Shown here piece after piece: positions 47,216-56,924 of a stretch of DNA of 64,000 bases (within the stretch, counting starts at the first letter, position 1; every line of letters begins with the position of its first letter). The position numbers and the translations under genes were made by a program. The stretch comes from a virus: positions 1 to 64,000 of the IMG/VR virus record IMGVR_UViG_3300011113_000642, one strand, 5' to 3'. The notes beneath the pieces were generated by a model. The model did not search any database. It saw only the letters and a program-made list of their open reading frames with translations, and had not been told where the DNA came from.

Positions 47216-48000
47216 TTACATTTAAATCTTTAGGCAATTATGGTAGATTTGGAAATCAAATGTTTCAATACGCTACGCTTTTTGCAATAGCCAAAAAAAG
47301 AAAATATCAATTTGGTGTACCGTATAAAAATCGCCACCAAAACGATTACACGGATTTTTGTTTACCAGATTGTTTTCCAAATTTAACAGCAAAAAATTCA
47401 TCTGACGCAAATATTAAATTTGTAGCACAACAATTTATTTTTGAATACAATCCGGGTATTTTTGGTATTCTAGACGACACCGATATACGTGGTTATTTTC
47501 AAAGTGAAAAATATTTTGTTGATTACCGTGAACAACTTTTAAAAGAATATGAATTTAGTAAGCAAATAAAAGATAAAGCTTTAGATATAAGGTCACTGAC
47601 ACAAAAACAAGCTATATCGATTCACATTCGTTTGGGTGATTATGTCAACCAACAACAAAATCATCCTGTTTGTTCGATTGATTATTACGCTGAAGCATTG
47701 GAACAACTTCCAGATGACTTGCTGATTTATGTTTTTAGTGATGAAAATAAAAAAGCCGAACAAATTTTTAAATCATTGAATAAAAAAATAGTGTTCACAG
47801 AATCATCGGACAAATATGTTGATATGTGTACTATGGCATTATGTGATTATCATATCATAGCTAATAGTTCTTTTAGCTGGTGGGGGGCATGGTTGTCTAA
47901 TTCCAAGAAAGTAATAGCCCCATCTAAATGGTTTGGTAATGCTGAACACATGCCAAAGAATTGGTCAGATGTTTATTGTGAAGGATGGGTTGTAATATGA
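47212..48000 (+). CDS. Fucosyltransferase, GT11 family
   Basis: A 262-residue GT11-type alpha-1,2-fucosyltransferase. Seen: the N-terminal GRFGNQMFQYATLFAIAKK (typical G-x-G-N-Q-M-F-Q-Y), the donor-binding motif IHIRLGDYV (about 134-142) and the C-terminal ANSSFSWWGAWLSNSKKVIAPSKWF. It uses GDP-fucose, which could be made from the product of the GDP-mannose dehydratase encoded downstream, given a reductase/epimerase. GT11 enzymes decorate O-antigens and other surface sugars. Coupled to both neighbours by ATGA overlaps. Confidence 0.88.
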   Translation: MITFKSLGNYGRFGNQMFQYATLFAIAKKRKYQFGVPYKNRHQNDYTDFCLPDCFPNLTAKNSSDANIKFVAQQFIFEYNPGIFGILDDTDIRGYFQSEKYFVDYREQLLKEYEFSKQIKDKALDIRSLTQKQAISIHIRLGDYVNQQQNHPVCSIDYYAEALEQLPDDLLIYVFSDENKKAEQIFKSLNKKIVFTESSDKYVDMCTMALCDYHIIANSSFSWWGAWLSNSKKVIAPSKWFGNAEHMPKNWSDVYCEGWVVI

Positions 48001-48836
48001 ATACAGAAAATGTTACAGCCATAATTCCAATAAGAATTGATTCACCAGAACGATTAAAAAATATTAATACAACAATTTCCTTTTTATTAAAATTTTATAA
48101 CTGTAAAATTATAGTAAAAGAAGTTGATGCAAATCAAAAAGTTTTTTTAAAAAATAATCCAAGACTTACTTACATTTTTGAACAAACAAATGATTTATCT
48201 TATTTTCACAGAACCAAAATATTAAATGATATGTTATTTCTTGTTGAAACAAAATACACAATCAATTATGATTGTGATATATTGATTCCACAAGAAAATA
48301 TGTACAAAACATTAAAAATGTTAGAAGAGGGATATGATTTTGTTTTTCCTTATGCAAAAGGAACTTTTTTAACATATTGGAATTTTAATGATCAGCAAAT
48401 AGAAAAAATTTTATCTGACACCGATACATCTTGGTTGTCTTATTTGTTAAAAAAATACCCCATATCAACGATTCATCCAGGCTTAGAAGTATTTAAAAAA
48501 TTAAATTTAGGCAAAATAATTACAGCTGGGGGAATTCAATTTATTAAAACAGATTCATATAAAAAAGCATTTGGAGAAAACGAATCTTTTATAGATTGGG
48601 GTCCAGAAGATCAGGAAAGGTTATATAGATTTTTTATTTTAGGATATAAGATAGGCTGGATTGATTTTAACTGTGTAATTCATATGAATCACCCAAAATC
48701 AGCAGCGACTGACGCCAATAATATGTACAATCAAAAAAACCACGAATTGTGGGATTACATTACAAGTACATTTAAAACTAAAGAACAGTTAACAGATTAT
48801 TTAAAATTGTTACCTTATACAAATAGGTTTTTATGA
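47997..48836 (+). CDS. Glycosyltransferase, GT2/GT7 (galactosyltransferase)-like
   Basis: About 279 residues from the ATG at 47997, which overlaps the preceding stop. The GT-A fold is evident: TAIIPIRIDSPERLKNINTTISFLL, the D-x-D-like NYDCDILI, and the C-terminal GT7-type segment GGIQFIKTDSYKKAFGENESFIDWGPEDQERLYRFFILGYKIGWI with W-G-x-E-D. The family transfers sugars such as Gal or GalNAc using Mn2+. An upstream in-frame ATG (47985) is less likely because operon starts are coupled by overlap. Confidence 0.78.
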   Translation: MNTENVTAIIPIRIDSPERLKNINTTISFLLKFYNCKIIVKEVDANQKVFLKNNPRLTYIFEQTNDLSYFHRTKILNDMLFLVETKYTINYDCDILIPQENMYKTLKMLEEGYDFVFPYAKGTFLTYWNFNDQQIEKILSDTDTSWLSYLLKKYPISTIHPGLEVFKKLNLGKIITAGGIQFIKTDSYKKAFGENESFIDWGPEDQERLYRFFILGYKIGWIDFNCVIHMNHPKSAATDANNMYNQKNHELWDYITSTFKTKEQLTDYLKLLPYTNRFL

Positions 48837-49765
48837 AAAACACAAAGTATAAAATTATTTTTTGGGGTTATCCACTACACACCGACACATTAAGTTATGT
48901 GTGGCATGCTCTGAAGAGAGCATTTGAATATCTTGGTTATGAATGTTATTGGTTTGATGACAATACATGTCCAGATAACTTTAATTATGAAAACTGTGTG
49001 TTTGTTACTGAAGGTAAGGCATGCAATAAGATGCCTATCCTAAAGGACAATACTTATATTGTGCATTATCTACATCAACCAGAACGGTTTCTCGGTAATG
49101 TCAATAGATTGATAGACATGAGGTATATGATAGATCGCCATTTTGGTGATCCGTTGTATACATGGGAATTTGATAAAAACAATTGCATTAAATTAGATGA
49201 CGGGATTTATTATGATAATAATGCAGTACCTTATGAAAAAATTTACATAGCTTGGGCTACAAATTTATTACCACATGAAATAAATTTTGAAAATCGTTTT
49301 ATCGAAAGAAAACCAGTTTTTAATTTTATAGGATCCATAAGCCCGAGCCATCAATGGGGGCAGCATGATCAAATTCAAGAATTTATGGATGAATGTAGTA
49401 AAAACAACATTGTTTGTAACCATTACAATCCTTGGGTCAACCCACAAACGGAAGAAAATTTAATAAAATTAACACAGGAGTCTATTATTGCTCCAGACTT
49501 TCGTGGTCCAAAACATTTAGAAATAGGTCTTATGCCTTGTAGGTTATTTAAAAACATATCCTATGGCCAATTAGGATTAACAAATTCGCCAAGAGCACAT
49601 TATTATTTAGAAGAGACCACCGTTTTTTCTAACTCACCGTCTGAAATATTTTATTTAGGGATGAATAATAAGACCAACTATGATTTGATAAAAAAACAAA
49701 TGGAGTTAGTCAAAGCAAAACATACTTACATAAATAGAATACGTGGGCTGATTAAATTATTATAA
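48833..49765 (+). CDS. Putative glycosyltransferase (GT-B-like)
   Basis: A 310-residue protein. The layout fits a GT-B transferase: an N-terminal Rossmann half starting KIIFWGYPLHTDTLSYVWHALKRAFEYLGYECYWFDD and a C-terminal half with FNFIGSISPSHQWGQHD and the donor-site-like PKHLEIGLMPCRLFKNISYGQLGLTNSPRAHYYL, where R-x-F-E or R-x-F-K leads into the G-x-x-x-I-x-N segment. I cannot name its family. Its position in the operon supports sugar transfer. Confidence 0.6.
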   Translation: MKNTKYKIIFWGYPLHTDTLSYVWHALKRAFEYLGYECYWFDDNTCPDNFNYENCVFVTEGKACNKMPILKDNTYIVHYLHQPERFLGNVNRLIDMRYMIDRHFGDPLYTWEFDKNNCIKLDDGIYYDNNAVPYEKIYIAWATNLLPHEINFENRFIERKPVFNFIGSISPSHQWGQHDQIQEFMDECSKNNIVCNHYNPWVNPQTEENLIKLTQESIIAPDFRGPKHLEIGLMPCRLFKNISYGQLGLTNSPRAHYYLEETTVFSNSPSEIFYLGMNNKTNYDLIKKQMELVKAKHTYINRIRGLIKLL

Positions 49766-49781
49766 CAAAGTGAGTATTTAA

Positions 49782-50390
49782 ATGTTTTATAGTGATGCAA
49801 AACAAGATGAATTTATAGCTAGATTATTAAATTTTTCTAAAAAAGGTTTTTATGTTGATATTGGAAGCTGTGGTGCGATAGAATCGAACAATACTTATTT
49901 TTTTGAAAGTTTAATGTGGAATGGAATATGCATAGAACTTGAAGCTAGGTATAACCATACTTATTCCGCTCGTAATTGCAAATATCTAAATGCAGACGCA
50001 TTGAAGATAAATTATAAAAAATTATTTGAAGAAGTATCTGCTCCAGACAATATTGATTATTTGTCTTTAGACATTGACACACAGAGTGTTAATGTTTTAA
50101 AATTGTTACCCTTTGACACTTACATTTTTAAAATTATAACAATCGAACACGATGCATATCTATATGGTGACATCTATAAGTCAGAACAAACTAATATTTT
50201 GGCTTCTTTTGGATATATAAAACTGTTTGAAAATGTTTTTGTCCAACAAGTTGGTTTTAATAAATTAAATTGCCCCTTTGAAGACTGGTGGGTTCATCCT
50301 AGTTTTTTTGATTTAAACAAGTTAACTAATTTAAAATCCTGCAACGTATATCCATCCGAAATAATAGAAAAGTTAAAAAACTATGATTAA
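49782..50390 (+). CDS. FkbM-family methyltransferase 1
   Basis: A 202-residue SAM-dependent methyltransferase. Seen: GFYVDIGSCGAIESNNTYFFESLMWNGICIELEARYN (motif I V-D-I-G-x, motif II I-E-L/E), YLSLDIDTQSVNVLKLLPFD (the FkbM L-D-I-D-x-x-x-x-x-L pattern) and IITIEHDAYLYGD. FkbM enzymes methylate hydroxyls of sugars or polyketides. It ends overlapping a second FkbM gene by 8 nt, so the operon can methylate two positions or two substrates. Confidence 0.8.
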   Translation: MFYSDAKQDEFIARLLNFSKKGFYVDIGSCGAIESNNTYFFESLMWNGICIELEARYNHTYSARNCKYLNADALKINYKKLFEEVSAPDNIDYLSLDIDTQSVNVLKLLPFDTYIFKIITIEHDAYLYGDIYKSEQTNILASFGYIKLFENVFVQQVGFNKLNCPFEDWWVHPSFFDLNKLTNLKSCNVYPSEIIEKLKNYD

Positions 50391-51012
50391 AAAATTTTTT
50401 GCTGAACACAATTTTGACGAATATATCAGAAATAAATTTTTTTCAGATTATTCAAAACCCGGGACAATAGTTGAAGTTGGCGCAGCTACTCCGGATTTTA
50501 TTTCAATGTCCAGACATTTTAAATTAAATAACTGGCGGACAATCGTTGTGGAACCAAATCCCCATTTTGTTGAACTACACAAGCAATTAAATAATGAAAT
50601 ATATCCTTATGCTTGTTCATTTGAAAATAAAGATGATGTAGATTTTACATTAGTTCACGTCAATAATGGTCAAATTACAAATCATTCATTTTCTTCTTTT
50701 TATATAAAAGAAGAATATATTGCAAAAAATCACAACTGGCCCACTACATTACCAAAAACTACAATCAAAGTTAAACAGCGAACTTTAGATTTTATTTTAC
50801 AAGAAGCAAACGTTAATGAAATTGACTTGCTTGTGGTTGATGTAGAGGGTTGGGAAATTGAAGTAATAAAAGGATTAACAAGAATAAAACCAAAACTTAT
50901 AATATTGGAAAATATATTTAATAATATGGATTATAGAAGATATATGGTCTCCATTGGTTATAGTTTTTTAGAACATCGTTACAACGATGATGTATACACC
51001 TTAGTATCTTAA
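50383..51012 (+). CDS. FkbM-family methyltransferase 2
   Basis: A 209-residue relative of the preceding enzyme: TIVEVGAATPDFISMSRHFKLNNWRTIVVEPNPHFVELHKQL (SAM motifs I and II, V-E-P-N-P), TLDFILQEANVNEIDLLVVDVEGWEIEVIKGL (FkbM signature D-x-E-G-x-E) and a closing YSFLEHRYNDDVYTLV. Sequence similarity to copy 1 is low, suggesting different substrates rather than a recent duplication. Confidence 0.85.
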   Translation: MIKKFFAEHNFDEYIRNKFFSDYSKPGTIVEVGAATPDFISMSRHFKLNNWRTIVVEPNPHFVELHKQLNNEIYPYACSFENKDDVDFTLVHVNNGQITNHSFSSFYIKEEYIAKNHNWPTTLPKTTIKVKQRTLDFILQEANVNEIDLLVVDVEGWEIEVIKGLTRIKPKLIILENIFNNMDYRRYMVSIGYSFLEHRYNDDVYTLVS

Positions 51013-51014
51013 AT

Positions 51015-51929
51015 ATGAATAATTCATTAGTTATTGTGACGGGAATTTTAGGTCAAGATGGTCATTACTTAAATCATATTCTTTTAGAAAAAGGATTTGA
51101 CATTATTGGTATTGACAAAGTTAAAAATCAAACACATAAAAATAAAAATTATAATTTATTATTTGAGAATCTTACAAATTTAAATGTAGTAAACAATATT
51201 GTAAAAAAGTATAAACCTTATGCGGTTTTTAATTTAGCAGGATTTTCAAATGTTTTTGACCCGTGGGCAGACCATGATACTGTAGTAGAATCAACGAGCA
51301 GAATTCCAGAAAATTTTATTAGTGCAATACGCCATCACTCCCCAGAAACAAGATTTTGTCAGGCATCATCTTGTTTAGTATTCGGAAATACTGACACGAT
51401 AGTTCAAACAGAAAAAACCGCAAGAGCCCCATCATATCTTTATGGTGTATGTAAAAATTACATAGATACCCTAATACAAGAATCTAGAAAAGATTTAGGA
51501 CTTCATTTTACTTCGGCTATATTTTATAATCACGAATCACCGTATAGAGGTGATCAATTTTTTACAAAAAAAATAATAAATTTTGCAAAAACTTACAATA
51601 AACAAAATATATTACAATTAAAAAATTTAAATGTTCAAAAAGATATTGGTTTTGCGGGCGAGTATATGGAAGCTATGTTTAAAATAGCAACATCGTCAAA
51701 ACCTGATGACTATATTGTTTCCACAAATAAACTTGTAGATTTAAATTTTATTATTGATAAAATTTGTCAGCTATCTGGTCACAATCTTTGGGACAATATT
51801 ACCGTAGATGATCGACATGGTAATAACAAAATATTATGTGGCGACAATTCTAAAATTAAAACAGAACTAAACTGGTCACCGAAATATGACTGGGAATCGA
51901 CAATAGAATTAATTTGGAACAATATATAA
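51015..51929 (+). CDS. NAD-dependent sugar epimerase/dehydratase (GMD-like)
   Basis: A 304-residue short-chain dehydrogenase related to GDP-mannose 4,6-dehydratase. Seen: VTGILGQDGHYLNHILLEKGF (NAD(P) site G-x-x-G-x-D-G), the catalytic pair YGVCK (Y-x-x-x-K, about residue 147-151), IFYNHESPYRGDQFFTKKI (GMD-type N-H-E-S-P-x-R-G) and a substrate-binding C-terminus. It is more diverged than the GMD at 53209 and may use a different nucleotide sugar or act as a reductase/epimerase of the same pathway. Confidence 0.75.
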   Translation: MNNSLVIVTGILGQDGHYLNHILLEKGFDIIGIDKVKNQTHKNKNYNLLFENLTNLNVVNNIVKKYKPYAVFNLAGFSNVFDPWADHDTVVESTSRIPENFISAIRHHSPETRFCQASSCLVFGNTDTIVQTEKTARAPSYLYGVCKNYIDTLIQESRKDLGLHFTSAIFYNHESPYRGDQFFTKKIINFAKTYNKQNILQLKNLNVQKDIGFAGEYMEAMFKIATSSKPDDYIVSTNKLVDLNFIIDKICQLSGHNLWDNITVDDRHGNNKILCGDNSKIKTELNWSPKYDWESTIELIWNNI

Positions 51930-51930
51930 T

Positions 51931-51958
51931 TTGTTTTTGATAAAATACGTGGTATAAT
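51931..51958 (+). promoter_or_regulatory. Internal sigma70-type promoter of the sugar operon
   Basis: TTGTTT (51931-51936), 16-nt spacer, TATAAT (51953-51958), with AAGGA before the ATG at 51977. It allows separate expression of the second half of the cluster. Confidence 0.6.
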
Positions 51959-51976
51959 TTAAACTTAAGGAAAAAT

Positions 51977-53206
51977 ATGAATAAAGAATTTAATTTACTC
52001 AGTCTTGATAGTCTTTATGTATCTGATTTTTTAAATGACAACGAAAAGCCGAGAGGTGGAAAATACTCATTAGACATTGTGCTAGATACCACAATTAATG
52101 CACCACGTTTAAAAACAGTGGCACCATCGGGTGTAATGTATGGCAAGTATTGGTATCGTTCTGGTATCAATTCATCAATGAAAACCGAACTACAAAATAT
52201 CGTAGAAACGATTAAATCACGATTTAAACTTGTAGAAAATGACATTTGGTTGGATATTGCGTGCAATGACGGCACGCTTCTTTCTTTTGTCCCAAAGACT
52301 TGCATTCGTGTTGGTATCGATCCAGCTGACAATTCTTATGTCCAAGAATCAAAGCAATTTGCCAATGCAATTGTTCAAGATTATTTTTCTTTAAATGCTT
52401 GGCAAAAAACTCCTTTTGCAAAGCAAAAGGCAAAAGTCATCACTTCTATCGCGGTTTTTTATGATTTAGATGACCCAATGTCATTTGTAAATGACATAAA
52501 AAACGTCTTAGCAAAAGATGGTTTGTGGGTGTTACAACTAAGTTATACCCCACTTATGTTAAAGCAACTTGCTTTTGACAATATTTGCCATGAACACGTT
52601 TACTATTATTCAGTAGAAAATTTAAAAATTTTGTTTGAAAAATGTGGAATGAAAATAGTAGACGTTGAATTAAATGATGTCAACGGAGGTTCATTTCGTG
52701 TCTTTGTTATGAACAAGGAAGGAAATAAATCAAAGTACGGGACAGCTCCTCTAAGAGACGTTGCTTCATATAGAATTGATTCACTTCTTCAATACGAAAA
52801 AACTTTAAATCTTTCTTCTATTAAAACATGGAATGATTTTAAACAAAAAATCGATAATTTAAAAGATGAAGTAGTATCCTTTATCAAGGAAGCCAAAAAA
52901 AATGGCAAAACTGTTTGGGGATATGGCGCTTCTACCAAAGGAAACACATTATTGCAGTATTTTGGTTTAGATCATACTATGATTGATGCCATAGCCGAAA
53001 GAAGTCCCTATAAGTGGGGATTGAAGACCGTAGGAACAGGAATTCCAATCAAATCTGAGGCAGATATGCGTCAAGCACACCCAGATTATCTACTTGTACT
53101 ACCGTGGCACTTTATATCTGAATTTATTGAAAGAGAAAAAGACTACTTGGGCAAAGGTGGAAAGTTTATTGTTCCATGCCCTTCATTTAAAGTTATTGGA
53201 CTATAA
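51977..53206 (+). CDS. Sugar C-methyltransferase-type enzyme
   Basis: A 409-residue two-domain SAM methyltransferase. Residues about 85-200 hold the SAM fold (DIWLDIACNDGTLLSFVPKTCIRVGIDPADN); ICHEHVYYYSVENLKILFEKCGMKIVDVELNDVNGGSFRVFV is the catalytic H-E-H-V segment; the C-terminal VWGYGASTKGNTLLQYFGLD...DYLLVLPWHFISEFIEREKDYLGKGGKFIVPCP is the second Rossmann-like domain. This architecture is that of C-methyltransferases acting on keto-deoxy sugars. The usual N-terminal zinc domain (C-x-x-C) is not seen. It may act on the 4-keto sugar made by the next gene. Confidence 0.85.
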   Translation: MNKEFNLLSLDSLYVSDFLNDNEKPRGGKYSLDIVLDTTINAPRLKTVAPSGVMYGKYWYRSGINSSMKTELQNIVETIKSRFKLVENDIWLDIACNDGTLLSFVPKTCIRVGIDPADNSYVQESKQFANAIVQDYFSLNAWQKTPFAKQKAKVITSIAVFYDLDDPMSFVNDIKNVLAKDGLWVLQLSYTPLMLKQLAFDNICHEHVYYYSVENLKILFEKCGMKIVDVELNDVNGGSFRVFVMNKEGNKSKYGTAPLRDVASYRIDSLLQYEKTLNLSSIKTWNDFKQKIDNLKDEVVSFIKEAKKNGKTVWGYGASTKGNTLLQYFGLDHTMIDAIAERSPYKWGLKTVGTGIPIKSEADMRQAHPDYLLVLPWHFISEFIEREKDYLGKGGKFIVPCPSFKVIGL

Positions 53207-53208
53207 TT

Positions 53209-54198
53209 ATGACACAAAAAATTGCTTTAATTGCTGGTGTAAACGGACAAGACGGTTCCTATTTGAGCAAATTGCTTCTTGATAAGGGATATAGGGTTAT
53301 CGGTTTGAAGAGAAGAACAAGCTCAATAACAACAGATCGCATAGATGATATTATTTCTAATCCAAATTTTGTATTAAGATACTATGATCTTTTGGATGCG
53401 GCTTCTGCTTATAGTTTAATCTCTGAGTACAAACCAGATGAAGTATATAATCTAGCAGCACAGTCTCACGTAAAAGTATCTTATGAGTTACCTCACTATA
53501 CAGTGGATACTATTGTGACTGGTACTTTAAACCTTTTAGAGGCTATCAAATTACTAAAACCAAATACAAAATTTTATCAGGCATCTTCCTCCGAAATGTT
53601 TGGAGACAACCCAGTTATTCCTGACAAGGGATATAATGAAGATTCACAGTTGATACCAGTATCGCCTTATGCAGCAGCTAAGGTGTGTGCCCATCATCTT
53701 GTTCAAATTTATAGAAAATCATATAATTTACATGCATCATGTGGAATTCTTTTTAATCATGAATCACCTTATAGGGGTGAAACATTTGTAACTAAAAAAA
53801 TTACCATGGCTGCCGCCAAGATAAAGCTAGGAATGCAAAAAAAACTTTATCTAGGAAATCTCTATAGCAAAAGAGATTGGGGGTTTACTGGTGACTACGT
53901 AAAAGCAATGTGGCTAATGCTACAGCAAGAAATTCCAGACGATTATGTTATAGCCTCTGGGACAACCCACACGATTGAAGAATTTTTAGTTCAAGTTTTT
54001 GATTATGCCGAGTTGGGCGATTATAAACAGTTTGTAGAAATTGATTTAAAATTATTTAGACCTTCGGAAGTGCCCTACCTATTGGGCGATTCAACAAAGG
54101 CTAAAACCAAATTAAACTGGAACACCGATACGAATATGATTAAACTTGCACATATGATGTATGACTTTGATTATAAAAGTTTTAGTCTTAAACAATGA
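53209..54198 (+). CDS. gmd: GDP-mannose 4,6-dehydratase
   Basis: A 329-residue full-length GMD. It converts GDP-mannose to GDP-4-keto-6-deoxymannose. Seen: GVNGQDGSYLSKLLLDKGYRVIGLKRRTSS (NADP site), NLAAQSHVKVSYELPHYTVD, YQASSSEMFGD, the Y-x-x-x-K pair SPYAAAKVCAH, FNHESPYRGETFVTKKIT and LYLGNLYSKRDWGFTGDYVKAMWLMLQQ, all GMD hallmarks. The product leads to GDP-fucose, GDP-rhamnose, GDP-perosamine or C-methylated sugars. The neighbouring C-methyltransferase and GT11 are likely users. Confidence 0.95.
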   Translation: MTQKIALIAGVNGQDGSYLSKLLLDKGYRVIGLKRRTSSITTDRIDDIISNPNFVLRYYDLLDAASAYSLISEYKPDEVYNLAAQSHVKVSYELPHYTVDTIVTGTLNLLEAIKLLKPNTKFYQASSSEMFGDNPVIPDKGYNEDSQLIPVSPYAAAKVCAHHLVQIYRKSYNLHASCGILFNHESPYRGETFVTKKITMAAAKIKLGMQKKLYLGNLYSKRDWGFTGDYVKAMWLMLQQEIPDDYVIASGTTHTIEEFLVQVFDYAELGDYKQFVEIDLKLFRPSEVPYLLGDSTKAKTKLNWNTDTNMIKLAHMMYDFDYKSFSLKQ

Positions 54199-55157
54199 AA
54201 ATTGCACTTATTGGCCCCGGAATAATGGAAATACCTCCCCCTAAATGGGGAGCTGTAGAAATGGTTATATGGGATAACTACAATATTTTAATGGAAGCTG
54301 GGTATCAAGTAGACATTATAAATACACCAAACCATCAAGCCATTGTAGATACGGTAAATAGAAATAACTATGATGTAATTCATTTACATTATGATGTTTT
54401 TTCTTATTTGATACCGTATTTTAAAGCTAAAGTAAAAATTTTGTCAAGCCATTATCCTTTTATAGAAAAAAAGGAGCAATACCCCGCAGATGGTTATGAT
54501 AAAATCGTAAATCATATTATCAACAATAAAGATTTTTATATTTTTGCTTCGTCACAAAAAGACATAAACACATTTGTTTCGTATGGTGCAAATGAAGAAA
54601 AAACTTTTTTGTGTCGTTTAGGTGTAAAGCATGATTCTTATGATTACAATTTTAATGCTTTATATGATAAAACTCTTTGTTTTTCTCAGATTGTAGATAG
54701 AAAAAGACAGTTTAAAATTCAAGATATAAATGGTATTGATTTTGTTGGGCGATTAGATGATTCAAAATTTGTAAATAAAAAAACTTATTTGGGTGAATTC
54801 GACAGAACCATTTTAAACAAAGAAATAACCAAATATACAAATTTTATTTTGTTAAGTAAAACAGAAAATACAACGCCTTTAGTTGTGAAAGAAGCGCTAA
54901 TATGTGGACTTGGTTTAGTAGTTACTGAACCAGTTGCATACGAGCTCGATTTATCCAAACCATTTATCTCAATAATACCAGAAGATAAAATTGATGATAA
55001 ACAATATATTGCAAATACTGTAAATCAAAATAAAAACATCTCTATGAACATGAGAGATGAGATAAGAAATTATGGTATTACAAAGTTTGACATAAAAAAT
55101 ATTTTATTAAATGAATATATTCCAAAAATAAAAAAGTTAATGGAGACAGCTAAATGA
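54195..55157 (+). CDS. Glycosyltransferase, GT4-like, copy 1
   Basis: A 320-residue GT-B transferase: the N-terminus MKIALIGPGIMEIPPPKWGA with VEMVIWDNYNILMEAGYQVDIINTPN, an H-x-H-Y segment (VIHLHYDVFSYLIP), VGRLDDSKF in the linker and the C-terminal TENTTPLVVKEALICGLGLVVTEPVAYEL (E-x-x-x-x-x-x-x-E donor site). A clear paralogue lies at 55956. It is coupled to gmd and the following gene by ATGA overlaps. The sugar donor is not predictable. Confidence 0.8.
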   Translation: MKIALIGPGIMEIPPPKWGAVEMVIWDNYNILMEAGYQVDIINTPNHQAIVDTVNRNNYDVIHLHYDVFSYLIPYFKAKVKILSSHYPFIEKKEQYPADGYDKIVNHIINNKDFYIFASSQKDINTFVSYGANEEKTFLCRLGVKHDSYDYNFNALYDKTLCFSQIVDRKRQFKIQDINGIDFVGRLDDSKFVNKKTYLGEFDRTILNKEITKYTNFILLSKTENTTPLVVKEALICGLGLVVTEPVAYELDLSKPFISIIPEDKIDDKQYIANTVNQNKNISMNMRDEIRNYGITKFDIKNILLNEYIPKIKKLMETAK

Positions 55158-55954
55158 AATGCAAATATACATTTTTTTATGTAGTTGGGGGAAAAGATTT
55201 ATATTATGAACAACTTCAAACATCAATAAAAAGTTTGCAAAGAATTAATTCACCATTTAAAATTAAAATTTTAGATATTGGTAAAAAACTCAAGTCAGAA
55301 AACAACATGGAAGTTATACACACCGATGTCGATATAAAAGATAAACACGTGTTTTGGCAATACAAATATAACATATGCCAAACATTAGATACTGACCATG
55401 GTATCTATCTTGATTGTGATACTGTTGTGTGTTATAATATGTTGGAAAATTTATTCAACAAAATAGGTTCTTCTTTTGGAGCAATTCCACATTTTTATGT
55501 TAAAAATTTTGAAAACTATTTAAATATTTTTAATACAACAAAAACAAAAGAGTATTGCGAGCAACACAACCTATCTAAGGAACATGTCTTTAATACTGCT
55601 GGTGTTTTTTTATTTTCAAATAATAAAGCCTGCAAAAATATTTTAAAAGAAACGTTTGATTTGCACAACACAGTTTATTCTGAAAAAACATCATACCAAG
55701 AAGGTTTATATGATGAAACCTTTTTGTCTACAGTTTTAAAAAATTACCACTATACCAAATTGAATGGATCTGCAAACCATTGTTCTGCCAATCTGATGCC
55801 TATTGAAATTCAAAATAATATATTGGTTGGAAAAAATCCATTTGATGATAATTACGAGCCAATTTTTGTTTTACACGGTTCTTCTAAAAGACAAAAAGAG
55901 GCTCAAGATTTTACTGGAAATATAAAAGAAAAAATTATAGAGTTTTGGAGTTAA
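55154..55954 (+). CDS. Glycosyltransferase, GT8-like
   Basis: A 266-residue GT-A enzyme. Seen: TFFYVVGGKDLYYEQLQTSIKSLQRI (nucleotide-binding start), the D-x-D motif in GIYLDCDTVVCYNM (about residue 92-97), HVFNTAGVFLFSNNKAC and a C-terminal H-G-S (VLHGSSKRQ), the usual GT8 metal-ligand His. GT8 members add Glc or Gal to LPS cores or make glycogenin-like primers. It lies between the two GT4 paralogues in the operon. Confidence 0.75.
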   Translation: MKCKYTFFYVVGGKDLYYEQLQTSIKSLQRINSPFKIKILDIGKKLKSENNMEVIHTDVDIKDKHVFWQYKYNICQTLDTDHGIYLDCDTVVCYNMLENLFNKIGSSFGAIPHFYVKNFENYLNIFNTTKTKEYCEQHNLSKEHVFNTAGVFLFSNNKACKNILKETFDLHNTVYSEKTSYQEGLYDETFLSTVLKNYHYTKLNGSANHCSANLMPIEIQNNILVGKNPFDDNYEPIFVLHGSSKRQKEAQDFTGNIKEKIIEFWS

Positions 55955-55955
55955 T

Positions 55956-56924
55956 ATGAAAATTGCAATTGTTGGTCCTGGCTTAATGGAAATACCCCCT
56001 AAAAATTGGGGGGCGGTAGAATCATTAATATGGGATTATTATGAATATTTAAAACAAAAAAATGTTTTGGTAGATATCATAAATCATCCAAACATGAATG
56101 AAGTCGCCAATCATCTCAATAATACAGAATATGATTTCATTCATGTTCAATATGACGATCATGCTGGACCTTTAAGCCATCTATTAAAAAAGCCTTTTTG
56201 TACAACAATGCATTATGGTTATATAAAAGAACACTATCCAACCTATGGAGGTTGGAAACCAATTTTTGATGGTATTTTAAAAAGTCCGGGAATTTTTTCT
56301 TTATCACCAGAAATTACTAAATTAGTAAAAAGCTCTGGCTATTCTAGTTTTATTAGAACGTTGCGTAATGGAGCTAGAACTAAAGATTTTGCGTTTAAAC
56401 ACGAAGGAACAAAGAGCGCAGTCTGCCTTGGAAAAATTGAAAACAGAAAACAACAAAGTTTTTTAGCAAGTAGATGTAAAAATAAATGTAACATAGATTT
56501 TGTGGGACCGATTGTAGACTCTTCCTTTAAAGAAAACAATACCTGCAAATATGGTGGTGTATGGAGCAAGCCAGATCTGTATCAAAAGATGACAGATTAT
56601 AAATGTTTGGTTTTACTCAGTGATGGTGAAGCTGCACCTCTGGTTGTACCCGAAGCCCTTTCAGCTGGTTTAAGCATAGTTGTTTCGAAAACAGCAGCAG
56701 CTAATTTAGACACCTCCCTCCCCTTTATACATGTTATCGATAACCCGAAGCAAGAAAACATTGAACATATTATAAATGAAACTATAGAAAACAACTCTAA
56801 ATATAGAAAACAAATAAGGCAGTATGCACTTGATGTTTTTGATTGGAATGTAGTGTGTAACGATTATATCAAATATGTGAAAGAATTTATAAATGAAACT
56901 AGCCTTTGCCACAATAGCAACTAA
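55956..56924 (+). CDS. Glycosyltransferase, GT4-like, copy 2
   Basis: A 322-residue paralogue of the protein at 54195: MKIAIVGPGLMEIPPKNWGA with VESLIWDYYEYLKQKNVLVDIINHPN, TMHYGYIKEHYPTYGGWKPIF, CLGKIENRKQQ and SDGEAAPLVVPEALSAGLSIVVSKTA (donor-site E). The two genes flank the GT8-like gene, implying duplication and then specialisation. Its 3' end overlaps the GT6 gene by 32 nt. Confidence 0.8.
   Translation: MKIAIVGPGLMEIPPKNWGAVESLIWDYYEYLKQKNVLVDIINHPNMNEVANHLNNTEYDFIHVQYDDHAGPLSHLLKKPFCTTMHYGYIKEHYPTYGGWKPIFDGILKSPGIFSLSPEITKLVKSSGYSSFIRTLRNGARTKDFAFKHEGTKSAVCLGKIENRKQQSFLASRCKNKCNIDFVGPIVDSSFKENNTCKYGGVWSKPDLYQKMTDYKCLVLLSDGEAAPLVVPEALSAGLSIVVSKTAAANLDTSLPFIHVIDNPKQENIEHIINETIENNSKYRKQIRQYALDVFDWNVVCNDYIKYVKEFINETSLCHNSN

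Noticed and set aside
51015-54198. GMD-like gene at 51015 as a recent duplicate of gmd at 53209
   Set aside because: Both share family motifs but differ strongly elsewhere, so separate acquisition or old divergence is more likely.
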